In this document: in pieces, positions 1 to 7,090 of the stretch
How the letters are laid out: the number at the start of each line of letters is the position of its first letter
Numbering within the stretch: position 1 is the stretch's first letter
NCBI GenBank assembly: GCA_945901125.1
Contig: CAMDKD010000026.1
Span: forward strand, 1-39,221
DNA from: Bordetella parapertussis
GTDB lineage: Bacteria; Pseudomonadota; Gammaproteobacteria; Burkholderiales; Burkholderiaceae_C
Direction: 5' to 3'
DNA length: 39,221 nucleotides
Notes under the pieces: model-generated
Seen by the model: the letters and a program-made list of their open reading frames with translations, nothing else
Databases searched by the model: none
Told to the model about the DNA's origin: nothing
Translations under genes and position numbers: made by a program

Positions 1-306
1 ACCAAAAGCACCAGAAAGTCCACCAAAAGTCTCATAACCAGTCACAGCACCAGAGACTCCATTAATTCCAGTGAAAACACCTATCTGAGCATTAAATTGC
101 ATGCCATCGCCAAGATCTTCGTTGATTTTGAAATTGACACCAGTATTGGCGTTGGAATCATCCATGGAAGTTGTATTGGTACTTACTCCAGTGGTGGTGG
201 CGGTTGCTTGATTAAGTCCAATCTGGAAGAGACCAGAGATAGTAGCTTCAGCCATTGCGCCTGTGACGCTAGAAAGCACTGCGAGTGCAACGAGGGTTTT
301 TTTCAT
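1..306 (-). CDS. Gram-negative porin, N-terminal part (runs off the left edge)
   Basis: Translating the minus strand from the ATG at 306 gives a classical Sec signal peptide (Met-Lys-Lys, a hydrophobic stretch, then Ala-Met-Ala before a Glu-Ala-Thr-Ile-Ser-Gly start). The first beta-strands follow, including the porin signature Asn-Glu-Asp-Leu-Gly-Asp-Gly. The frame stays open to base 1, so only about 102 residues are visible. A good ribosome binding site (GGAGA) lies about 10 bases before the ATG. This matches the trimeric general porins of Burkholderiales (PF13609 type), which form outer-membrane diffusion channels. The opening of the signal peptide (KKTLVA) is shared with the porin body at 10075-11097, which marks them as paralogues. 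Substrate selectivity cannot be judged. Confidence 0.88.
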   Translation of the reverse strand, partial: MKKTLVALAVLSSVTGAMAEATISGLFQIGLNQATATTTGVSTNTTSMDDSNANTGVNFKINEDLGDGMQFNAQIGVFTGINGVSGAVTGYETFGGLSGAFG

Positions 307-348
307 TTCAAATTTCTCCAAGGGTTAAACAAAGGGCTCCGGAACTGC

Positions 349-478
349 GGTTTGCAAGCAAACCACCGGATCCCCGGGCCAACCTCCATTTCGGAAGCTG
401 TCGCTATTTGACCAGACCCCCTAGCACCAAGCAAAGGCTTTGCGCATATAAATGGTCATCTCGTTGTCATAGGACAAC
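349..478 (-). promoter_or_regulatory. Porin upstream region with two dyads
   Basis: The leader between this porin and the TPR genes holds two inverted repeats. At 349-364 GGTTTGC and GCAAACC flank a 2-base centre. At 463-478 GTTGTC and GACAAC flank ATAG. The first has too short a centre for a stable RNA hairpin, so it looks more like a protein-binding operator. Both lie upstream of the porin start at 306. No convincing sigma-70 promoter could be fixed. Regulation is inferred only from symmetry and position. Confidence 0.3.
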
Positions 479-541
479 ATGCTGAAAATGAAGATTTTGT
501 CGTAAATTATATTTTAGTACCAATATTTTTAAATATAAAGT

Positions 542-567
542 CAAAAAGTGTTGTTTTTCACTTTTTG
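542..567 (-). terminator. Hairpin over the stop codon of the TPR gene
   Basis: Perfect 9-base arms CAAAAAGTG (542-550) and CACTTTTTG (559-567) flank an 8-base T-rich loop. They overlap the TGA stop (558-560) of the TPR gene on the minus strand. The stem is AT-rich and has no long U-run beyond it, so it is at best a weak terminator. Confidence 0.35.
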
Positions 568-2663
568 GCTTCCCGGGAAGCCAGTTCCCGCAAATCCTCC
601 CGTACCCTTTGCAACACGCCGTCCCAGTCGCCTGAGGAAGTTTGTCTGTAAATTGTCACGCTCGGGTACCAAGGGCTGTCCTCGCGCTCCAGCAGCCAGC
701 GCCAGCATGTGTCATACCGATTAAGCAGCCACACCGGTTTACCAAGGCTTGCGGCGAGGTGGGCGGTGGAAGTGTCTACCGCTATCACCAAGTCCAGGTT
801 CATCACCAGCGCGGCGGTGTCAGAGAAATCTTTGAGTTCGTGCACATGGTCGTGTATGTGCGGTCCGTCCCAGCCAACTGCTAGAGCTTGCCTGAACTCG
901 GACTCGGCGGGTTCACCTTTTTGCAGGCTGATGAATTCCACGTCTAAGCCGACCAGTGCTTTCAGATGCTGCAAAGGAAGGTTGCGGCGTTCGTTGACAT
1001 CCCAAATCTCCGGCTGATCAGGGCGGAAGCCGCCATTCCATACCAAGCCGACTCTTAGTTTTGTTTTTAAGCCCAATTTAGCTGACCAGAAATGTGTTTT
1101 TGCTTCAGGAATCACAAAATGCGGGCAGGCTGGAATGCTGTCCAACGTGGTTTTGAACGCCAGCGGCAAAGACATCATGGGGCAATGAAAGTCAAAGGGT
1201 GGCAACGGGCCGCCTTTTTTCAGCAAAACTGAAATACCTTGCATGTTTTCAAACAGGCTTAGTAGAGGTGCTTGTACTTCAACAATCACTTTTGCGCCGA
1301 GTGCCGCCACCATGGGCACGTAACGGATGAATTGCAAGGTGTCGCCCAGGCCTTGCTCGGCGTGAATCAGAATGGTTTTTCCTTGTATGGATTCTTTGCC
1401 GAGCCAAGCGAATTGAGGAAAAGTTCGTGGTTTTACTTTCTGATTGTCTCTTCGTCTGATTTCATAAAGATCCCATCCATTTTCAAAATTTCCTCCCAAC
1501 AACAAGGCATGCGATTTATTCCAATACGCATCAAGGTAATCAGCATCTAAAGCTATCGCGGAATCGTAATTGGAGATAGCAGCTTGTGGATTGGATGAGT
1601 CCAAGAAGATATTTCCTTTATTGAAATAAGCTTCTTTGTATTCTTTTCTAAAAAATATTGCTTTTTCGTAGCAAATTAATGCATCATTAAATTTAAATAA
1701 CTTGGATAAAGTATTTCCATAATTAAAATAAGCTTCCGGGTAATCTGCTTTTAAACGCAAGGCTGCGTCATAACACTTTAAAGCCTCATCAAGCAACCTC
1801 AGCTCTGTCAATGCCACGCCTTTGTTCAAGTAAGCTTCATGGTTGCTGGCATCAAGTCTGATGGCGTTGTCATAATTAATTACTGCAAGTTCATATTGTT
1901 GATTTTCTTTTTGTGCGTTACCTAAATTAAAAAATGCTGTGACGCAATCAGAATTGATATCTAAAGCTAATTTATAGCTTTTAATTGCTTCTTCAATCTG
2001 CATTGACTCTTTTAACGCAACTCCACGATTGACATAAGCATCTATAAAATTTGGATCAATAGCCAAGGATTTATTATAATTTTCAATAGCAGTTTCAAAT
2101 TGTGTTTTTGCTTTGAACGCATTGCCCAAGTTAAAAAAAAGCGGCGCGTAATTTGGATTTATGTCAATTGCTGACTTGTAACTTATGATGGCTTCATCAA
2201 ACCGACCAATCTCTTGAAGAGTATTACCAAGCAGATAAAGTGCTTCAAAGAATTCTGATTCATGCAACAGAGCCTGTTGCAGGGATTGCACTGCTGAATC
2301 CCATTCTTTCAATTGAACAAGCGCCAAACCCTTGTTGTAATAGGCATCAGCAAAATCAGGTTTAAATCGCAGGGCTGCGTCGTAAGATGCAATAGCTTTG
2401 GCGTATAGCTTTGAATCAAGCAAGGCCGTGCCTAAGTTATTATGAAACTTAGAGTTTTGTGGATTGATGACTACTGCTTTTGATATCCAATTCACAGCCT
2501 GTTCGTGCTTACCAGATTGCGCTGCAACCAAGCCCAACAAATGCATAGACTCAGCGTTTTTAGGGTCGGTTTTCAATACAGCTTCGTAAATCAGAGAAGC
2601 TTCTCGTAGATGGCCTTGCTGGTGTAGTTTTTTAGCCTGCTGAATTTGAGTTTCAATATTCAT
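558..2663 (-). CDS. TPR-repeat protein with C-terminal glycosyltransferase-9-like domain (long paralogue)
   Basis: This 701-residue protein has about twelve tetratricopeptide units over residues 1-408, with repeated Asn-Leu-Gly-Asn or Asn-Lys-Gly turns and Pro at helix ends. The C-terminal domain starts near residue 430 and contains HAEQGLGDTLQF and DTSTAHLAASLGKPVW, typical of heptosyltransferase-like (GT9/GT-B) domains in TPR proteins. No signal peptide is seen, so it is probably cytoplasmic. Transfer of a sugar to a surface or secreted partner is plausible but not shown. The gene lies 27 bases downstream of its shorter paralogue (2691-4259), so the two are probably co-transcribed. The TPR-coding half is very AT-rich (16 G+C in the 60 bases 1681-1740), while the C-terminal half is not (30 of 60 at 1321-1380). 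Confidence 0.85.
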   Translation of the reverse strand: MNIETQIQQAKKLHQQGHLREASLIYEAVLKTDPKNAESMHLLGLVAAQSGKHEQAVNWISKAVVINPQNSKFHNNLGTALLDSKLYAKAIASYDAALRFKPDFADAYYNKGLALVQLKEWDSAVQSLQQALLHESEFFEALYLLGNTLQEIGRFDEAIISYKSAIDINPNYAPLFFNLGNAFKAKTQFETAIENYNKSLAIDPNFIDAYVNRGVALKESMQIEEAIKSYKLALDINSDCVTAFFNLGNAQKENQQYELAVINYDNAIRLDASNHEAYLNKGVALTELRLLDEALKCYDAALRLKADYPEAYFNYGNTLSKLFKFNDALICYEKAIFFRKEYKEAYFNKGNIFLDSSNPQAAISNYDSAIALDADYLDAYWNKSHALLLGGNFENGWDLYEIRRRDNQKVKPRTFPQFAWLGKESIQGKTILIHAEQGLGDTLQFIRYVPMVAALGAKVIVEVQAPLLSLFENMQGISVLLKKGGPLPPFDFHCPMMSLPLAFKTTLDSIPACPHFVIPEAKTHFWSAKLGLKTKLRVGLVWNGGFRPDQPEIWDVNERRNLPLQHLKALVGLDVEFISLQKGEPAESEFRQALAVGWDGPHIHDHVHELKDFSDTAALVMNLDLVIAVDTSTAHLAASLGKPVWLLNRYDTCWRWLLEREDSPWYPSVTIYRQTSSGDWDGVLQRVREDLRELASREAKK

Positions 2664-2690
2664 TACTCGATTGTACTTTTCAATAAATGC

Positions 2691-4259
2691 TTACATAGTG
2701 AACGTAGTGGAGAACGACAGTAAATCTTTTTTGACGATTTCCAGCACACTGTCCCAGTCGCCAGCAGAAGTTTGCCTGTAAATTTTTATGCTCGGGTACC
2801 AAGGGCTATCTTCGCGATACAGTAACCAGCGCCAGCATGCGTCGTACCTATTAAGTAGCCATACAGGTTTACCTAGGCTTGCTGCGAGGTGGGCGGTGGA
2901 AGTATCTACAGATATAACCAGATCCAAGTTCATTATCAGCGCCGCGGTATCAGAGAAATCATTAAGCTCATGAACTTGATCGTTTATCAACGGTCCGTCC
3001 CAGCACGCTGAAACGGTTTGCCTGAACTCGGACTCGGCGGGCTCGCCTTTTTGCAAGCTGAAAAATTCCACGTCTATGTCGGCCAATGCTTTGAGCTGTT
3101 GCAAGGGCAGGTTGCGGCGTTCATAGGCTTTCATTGAATCCGGTTTATCAGGATGGAAGCCGCTACGCCAAGTCAATCCGACTCGAAGTTTTTCTTTTAA
3201 ACCTAATTTATCAGCCCAGTATCGTTTTTTCATATCGAGAATCACAAAATGCGGGCAGGCTGGAATGCTGTCCAACGTGGTTTTGAACGCCAGCGGCAAA
3301 GACATCATGGGGCAATGCACGTCAAAGGCTGGCAACGGGTCGCCTTTTTTCAGCAAAACTGAAATACCTTGCATGTTTTTAAACAAATTTAAAAGTGGTG
3401 CTTGTACTTCAACAATCACTTTTGCGCCAAGCGCCGCCACCATGGGCACGTAACGGATGAATTGCAAGGTGTCGCCCAGGCCTTGCTCGGCGTGAATAAG
3501 TATGGTTTTTCCTAGAATACTTTCATAGCCAAACCACTGAGGTAAATCAAATTGTCGGTGGTTATGTTTTGTCGATACACGACGCCAACGGGATTCATGC
3601 AAGTTCCAGGCTTGCTCATACGCACCGTTTAAAAGCAAGGCTGTGGCTTTGTTGTATTTGAAGTCTTCATCCTCCGGGTGAATTACCAGCGCTTGGTCAA
3701 AATCAGTGATAGCTTTGTCAGGCCTGTTCATCAATACCTGAAGATTGGCCCGGTTGAAATAAGCATCTGCGTAATCCGGTTGTAGCGCTATGGCACGGTC
3801 AAAACTTAGTAAGGCTTCTTCGTGTCGAAACATCTCCTGCAAAACATTACCCAGATTGCAATGTGCCTGCGCAAGGCCTGGCTCCAACGCAATTGCTTGC
3901 TGAAAATCGCTCAAAGCTTCTGCGAAATTTTGTTGCGATAGCTGCGCTAAACCACGGTTATTGAAATACGCAGACTTTGTGGTATCTGATGAAATCGCTT
4001 GCGAGATAAGCTTCACGGCCTGCGCATATTCGGCTGCTTGCGCGTGAAGCATGCCTCGCATGTGCCAGGCATCGGCATGACCGGGTTGCGCTGCGATGAT
4101 GCTTTCATACAAAACCGCTGCGTCCTGCCAACGCCCTTGGCTGTGAAAAGACACAGCCAGTTGAAACTGCGTTTGCATAGGCACAGCAGCCGCTGGTTTG
4201 GCTTTTGCCATCAGAACATTCGCTGCTTGTTTGCACGGCTTTGATTTCATGGCTGTCAT
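2691..4259 (-). CDS. TPR-repeat protein with C-terminal glycosyltransferase-9-like domain (short paralogue)
   Basis: The protein has 522 residues. After a basic, Ala-rich N-terminus of about 30 residues come about five to six TPR units (residues 30-215). The same GT9-like domain follows, with HAEQGLGDTLQF and VDTSTAHLAASLG. The C-terminal half is nearly identical to that of the downstream gene at protein and DNA level: two blocks of 77 and 65 bases are identical. The TPR halves differ in length and sequence. The start is uncertain. Met1, Met4, Met17 and Met28 are all possible and none has a strong Shine-Dalgarno. The role is probably the same as the neighbour's, unknown beyond TPR-guided glycosyl transfer as a family-level guess. 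Confidence 0.83.
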   Translation of the reverse strand: MTAMKSKPCKQAANVLMAKAKPAAAVPMQTQFQLAVSFHSQGRWQDAAVLYESIIAAQPGHADAWHMRGMLHAQAAEYAQAVKLISQAISSDTTKSAYFNNRGLAQLSQQNFAEALSDFQQAIALEPGLAQAHCNLGNVLQEMFRHEEALLSFDRAIALQPDYADAYFNRANLQVLMNRPDKAITDFDQALVIHPEDEDFKYNKATALLLNGAYEQAWNLHESRWRRVSTKHNHRQFDLPQWFGYESILGKTILIHAEQGLGDTLQFIRYVPMVAALGAKVIVEVQAPLLNLFKNMQGISVLLKKGDPLPAFDVHCPMMSLPLAFKTTLDSIPACPHFVILDMKKRYWADKLGLKEKLRVGLTWRSGFHPDKPDSMKAYERRNLPLQQLKALADIDVEFFSLQKGEPAESEFRQTVSACWDGPLINDQVHELNDFSDTAALIMNLDLVISVDTSTAHLAASLGKPVWLLNRYDACWRWLLYREDSPWYPSIKIYRQTSAGDWDSVLEIVKKDLLSFSTTFTM

Positions 4260-4297
4260 TATTACGATTGAATAAGCTAAATATTAATTAATAAACG

Positions 4298-4326
4298 AAA
4301 AAAAACCGCTGCCGAAGCAGCGGTTT
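4298..4326 (-). terminator. Rho-independent terminator of the 4357-5544 porin
   Basis: Ten-base arms (4303-4312 and 4317-4326) pair perfectly around a four-base loop. Read on the minus strand the loop is UUCG, a stable tetraloop, and the stem is followed by a run of eight U (complement of A 4298-4305). It lies 30 bases past the porin stop and before the TPR genes, so it should separate the two transcription units. Confidence 0.9.
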
Positions 4327-4356
4327 AAAGTTTAAGCCTTGGAGCTTAGGTAAAGA

Positions 4357-5544
4357 TTAGAAGTTGTAGCGAGCGCCTAATGCATAGGTTTTGTTAGACC
4401 CGTCATATAAGCCAACAGAGGAGGTGCTTTGGCTTCCGAGAAAATACACGGATGTTGATTTGTCAAAGTTGTAGTAAATACCTACTGTAGTGTCTGAAAT
4501 GCTTCCATCTTTGGCGCGGCCTGTTGGTACGGTAGTGCTGCTGTCTGCTACAGCTGTAGATGAATAGCTGTTAACCGATCCTGTGCCAGTACTGAGAGCA
4601 AAGGTGAATTTTTCATAAGGTATTTTCACACCGAATGTGTTGGTCGTGTTGCTGCCAGCGTAGGTGCCGGTCTGCCAGCTTTTTGCATACAGATAATTAA
4701 CAGATAATATGCCGAAGTCGTAACTTACTGAAGCAATATCGCGTTTGATCGGTGTAGCAGAAGACAATATGCCATTAGCTAAGCTGGCTGTAGTACCTGC
4801 GAGACCGTAATACAACAAGCCACTTGTAGTTCCTGTTGTTGAAGGACCAGCGTTAGACAGACCGGCAAATTTGTAACCCATCAAAGCATTTTTAGTTTCG
4901 TCATGAACATAAGCAGCTCTTAATTTATCTTTATTGTATTTCACAGCGTAAGAAACAATTTCAGCGTAAGCGTTGGCTGTTGAACCGACGGTCGAAGCTG
5001 TCGATGCGTACTCAGCGAAACTTTGTTGAATGTGCAGATCAAAACCGCCGAATTTCGGGCTGATGTATTTGATAGAGTTGTTGGCGCGATCTTGCAAATC
5101 CAAAGAAGTAGTGGTGCGCCATACCTGTGGTTTGTACTCGATGCGTCCATTCACGTCCATGCCGAATACTTCATAGGCTGTAGTTTCCATAGTGCCCATC
5201 AACAAAGAACCGGCATTCTCGCTTTGCAGACCAACAAACGCCGTACGGTTTTTGCTTGGAAGCAGGGTGGCAGTATCAGGATCCAACTGGATTTCAACTT
5301 GGAAAATGCCTTTGAAGCCTTCGCTCAAGTCACGTGAGCCTTTGAAACCGATGCGGCTGGTTGCGTTTGCAGCGAACATGCCAGAATATTCAGCAGATAC
5401 GCCAGTGCTTGCGCTTTTTAAGCTTTGGCTCACTGCGCCCTGATCAAGAGTGCCATACATTTTGATGCCACCGGAAACATCCACATCAGCGAACGCACTG
5501 GCAACGACAGACATAGTTGCCAAAGCAACAAGTGATTTTTTCAT
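4357..5544 (-). CDS. Gram-negative porin
   Basis: The protein has 395 residues. The start is set at the ATG at 5544, although the frame is open further upstream. The ATG begins a signal peptide (Met-Lys-Lys-Ser, hydrophobic core, Ala-Phe-Ala cleavage before Asp-Val-Asp) and has GGAG about nine bases upstream. The mature protein has repeated amphipathic beta-strands, the SRIGFKGSRDLSEGFKG motif of Burkholderiales porins, and ends in Arg-Tyr-Asn-Phe. The C-terminal Phe is the outer-membrane assembly signal. It should be a 16-stranded trimeric diffusion channel. The loop region rich in Ser/Thr/Gly is typical. A Pho-box-like sequence lies upstream and a strong terminator downstream, so it is probably a monocistronic unit. 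Confidence 0.92.
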   Translation of the reverse strand: MKKSLVALATMSVVASAFADVDVSGGIKMYGTLDQGAVSQSLKSASTGVSAEYSGMFAANATSRIGFKGSRDLSEGFKGIFQVEIQLDPDTATLLPSKNRTAFVGLQSENAGSLLMGTMETTAYEVFGMDVNGRIEYKPQVWRTTTSLDLQDRANNSIKYISPKFGGFDLHIQQSFAEYASTASTVGSTANAYAEIVSYAVKYNKDKLRAAYVHDETKNALMGYKFAGLSNAGPSTTGTTSGLLYYGLAGTTASLANGILSSATPIKRDIASVSYDFGILSVNYLYAKSWQTGTYAGSNTTNTFGVKIPYEKFTFALSTGTGSVNSYSSTAVADSSTTVPTGRAKDGSISDTTVGIYYNFDKSTSVYFLGSQSTSSVGLYDGSNKTYALGARYNF

Positions 5545-5611
5545 GATTAAAACTCCAAAGGATTGATAAGAGGGGTGAGCTTTTACAGCTAACCCATGCA
5601 TCTTTGCTTTG

Positions 5612-5633
5612 CCATATTTCAGTCTTGTGACAG
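5612..5633 (-). promoter_or_regulatory. Possible Pho box upstream of the porin
   Basis: On the minus strand CTGTCAC (5633-5627) is followed after four bases by CTGAAAT (5622-5616). The known PhoB consensus is two CTGTCAT repeats with an 11-base period, so these match 6 of 7 and 5 of 7 positions at the right spacing. The site lies about 70-90 bases before the porin start. No clear -10 box was found at the expected distance, so this is tentative. Confidence 0.28.
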
Positions 5634-5742
5634 TGGTGTATTCGCGCCACACGCGTAAAACTCAATAAGCATTCTTTTTATTTGAAGAATTTTCAAAATG
5701 AATTCTTAAATACAAATTCACAGAATGAACTAAGCTTGAGGG

Positions 5743-6363
5743 ATGGATATTTTTTTCACCACACTGGACAACGCGCTGCGCACCGTGTTTGCCAAACACC
5801 ACGCGCAACGCGCTTACCCGGCTCTGGGCATCAACACTTTGAGCTTGAGTGAAGCAGAACGCCGCGAGGCCGGTGCGCTGATGCGGGTCAACCACGTGGG
5901 CGAAGTGTGCGCTCAGGCCTTGTACGCGTCCCAGGCTCTGGCCACGCGCAACCCGCAGCTCAAAGCGCATTTCAAGCACGCCAGCGAGGAAGAAACCGAC
6001 CACCTGGCCTGGACCGAGGCGCGCCTGGCCGACTTGGGCGCACGCCCCAGCCTGCTTAACCCGCTGTGGTACGCCGGGGCCTTTGGTCTCGGCTATGTCG
6101 CAGGCAAACTGGGGGGCGACGCCCTCAGTCTGGGTTTTGTGGTGGAAACCGAGCGCCAGGTGGAAGCGCATTTGCAAGACCATATGCAGCGTTTGCCGCT
6201 GGCCGACTTGGCCTCACGCGCGGTGGTGGATCAAATGAAACAAGACGAAGCGCAACACGCGGCAGACGCGCAAAAAGCCGGGGCTGTTCCCTTGCCCCGA
6301 CCGGTCACCGAGGCCATGAAGCTCGCCGCCAAGCTGATGACCACCGTGGCACACCGTATTTAG
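5743..6363 (+). CDS. coq7: Demethoxyubiquinone hydroxylase Coq7
   Basis: This 206-residue protein matches the bacterial Coq7/UbiF-replacement family, a di-iron membrane-associated monooxygenase for the penultimate hydroxylation in ubiquinone synthesis. The iron ligand motifs are present: Glu in NHVGEV (about residue 53), EEETDH (82-87), Glu in VETERQVEAH, and QDEAQHAAD (about 167-175). The opening MDIFFTTLDNALRTVFA aligns with typical Coq7 starts, so the ATG at 5743 is chosen, although its GAGGG sits unusually close to the codon. The length is normal. It is transcribed alone, convergent with the OsmC gene. Confidence 0.95.
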   Translation: MDIFFTTLDNALRTVFAKHHAQRAYPALGINTLSLSEAERREAGALMRVNHVGEVCAQALYASQALATRNPQLKAHFKHASEEETDHLAWTEARLADLGARPSLLNPLWYAGAFGLGYVAGKLGGDALSLGFVVETERQVEAHLQDHMQRLPLADLASRAVVDQMKQDEAQHAADAQKAGAVPLPRPVTEAMKLAAKLMTTVAHRI

Positions 6364-6414
6364 GCAGAGTAGGGCTACACACCGCCTTCATAAAAGGCGT
6401 TGCATTCAAAGCCC

Positions 6415-6864
6415 TCAGGCCTCTATCACCTCAAAACTGGTGGTGATTTCAGCGGTCTTGCCAAGCATGATGCTGGCCGAGCAATATTTATCGTGGCTGA
6501 GTTTGATGGCGCGCTCGACCACAGTCGGCGCAATGCCTTTGCCGCGCACCGTGAAATGCATATTGATGCGGGTGAACACCTTGGGGTCGGTGTCGGCGCG
6601 TTCGCTGCTGAGCTTGACCGTGCAGCCGCTGACCGCATGCCGGCCGCGTTTAAGCATCAACACCACGTCGTAAGCGGTGCAGCCGCCAGCGCCCGCCAGC
6701 AGCAACTCCATGGGCCGCGCCGCCAGGTTTTGGCCGCTTTGGTCCGGCTTGTCCGGGTCGGGCGCGCCGTCCATGGCCACCAGGTGACCGCTGCCGGTTT
6801 CGGCCACAAAACCCATGGCCGAACGGGTGCCGCTCGCGCCGGTCCAACTGACGGTGCATTCCAT
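6415..6864 (-). CDS. OsmC/Ohr-family protein
   Basis: The protein has 149 residues. It is read from the ATG at 6864, which has a near-perfect AAGGAGA Shine-Dalgarno; a longer upstream reading frame is open but unsupported. It has the OsmC fold signature: a Gly/Pro-Met-Glu-Leu-Leu-Leu-Ala helix, the redox cysteine in AGGCTAYDVV, and the second Cys in KYCSAS. This family comprises thiol-dependent hydroperoxide reductases or relatives. This member resembles the YhfA-like OsmC subgroup more than Ohr, so peroxide reduction is plausible but not certain. It is a single gene, divergent from the ilvA leader and convergent with coq7. Confidence 0.9.
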   Translation of the reverse strand: MECTVSWTGASGTRSAMGFVAETGSGHLVAMDGAPDPDKPDQSGQNLAARPMELLLAGAGGCTAYDVVLMLKRGRHAVSGCTVKLSSERADTDPKVFTRINMHFTVRGKGIAPTVVERAIKLSHDKYCSASIMLGKTAEITTSFEVIEA

Positions 6865-6943
6865 GACTTTCTCCTTTTGAAAACAGTTGGATTGTCCGCC
6901 AGTCTGCGCTCGCGGATTTGCAGAAGTAAAGTCACTTTTGCGA

Positions 6944-6972
6944 TTGCAAGGGCTTTGAGACTGAGCTAAAGT
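6944..6972 (+). promoter_or_regulatory. Candidate sigma-70 promoter before the ilvA leader
   Basis: TTGCAA (6944-6949) and TAAAGT (6967-6972) are separated by exactly 17 bases. Each matches 4 of 6 consensus positions. The expected start would be near base 6979. It fits production of the short transcript ending at the terminator at 7031-7064 and/or of ilvA. Confidence 0.4.
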
Positions 6973-6978
6973 GAGTTC

Positions 6979-7064
6979 ACGCTTTACCCAAGCATCTCTT
7001 GTCTCCTCCACCCTCTGAAAAGGTGGTTTCAAGCCCCGCAGCGCCAAGTTGCGGGGCTTTTTTT
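6979..7064 (+). ncRNA. Candidate small RNA or attenuated leader upstream of ilvA
   Basis: A putative transcript of about 85 bases runs from the 6944-6972 promoter to a strong terminator. It holds a CU-rich single-stranded stretch (TCTCCTCC at 7002-7009) complementary to Shine-Dalgarno sequences. A small hairpin (CCACC 7008-7012 with GGTGG 7022-7026) and the terminator stem follow. Layout and anti-SD motif resemble known trans-acting sRNAs. Alternatively it is a transcription-attenuating leader of ilvA. No leader peptide rich in Ile, Thr or Val codons was seen, which speaks against classic attenuation. No named RNA family was recognised. Confidence 0.4.
7031..7064 (+). terminator. Rho-independent terminator before ilvA
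   Basis: Ten-base arms AAGCCCCGCA (7031-7040) and TGCGGGGCTT (7050-7059) are followed by T 7058-7064. It sits 27 bases before the ilvA start and faces the same way, with no coding sequence upstream on this strand. It must therefore end either a small RNA or an attenuated ilvA leader. Confidence 0.85.
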
Positions 7065-7090
7065 CTGCGCCGTCACTTGCGGGACAATCG

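Noticed and set aside
5685..5707. AAGAATT/AATTCTT dyad before coq7 as a terminator or operator
   Set aside because: It is short, AT-only apart from one G/C pair per arm, without a T-run, and could occur by chance in this AT-rich gap.
6870..7064. 6S RNA or another named RNA between the OsmC gene and ilvA
   Set aside because: The long central-bubble helix and conserved 6S elements were not seen; only a short terminated transcript is supported.
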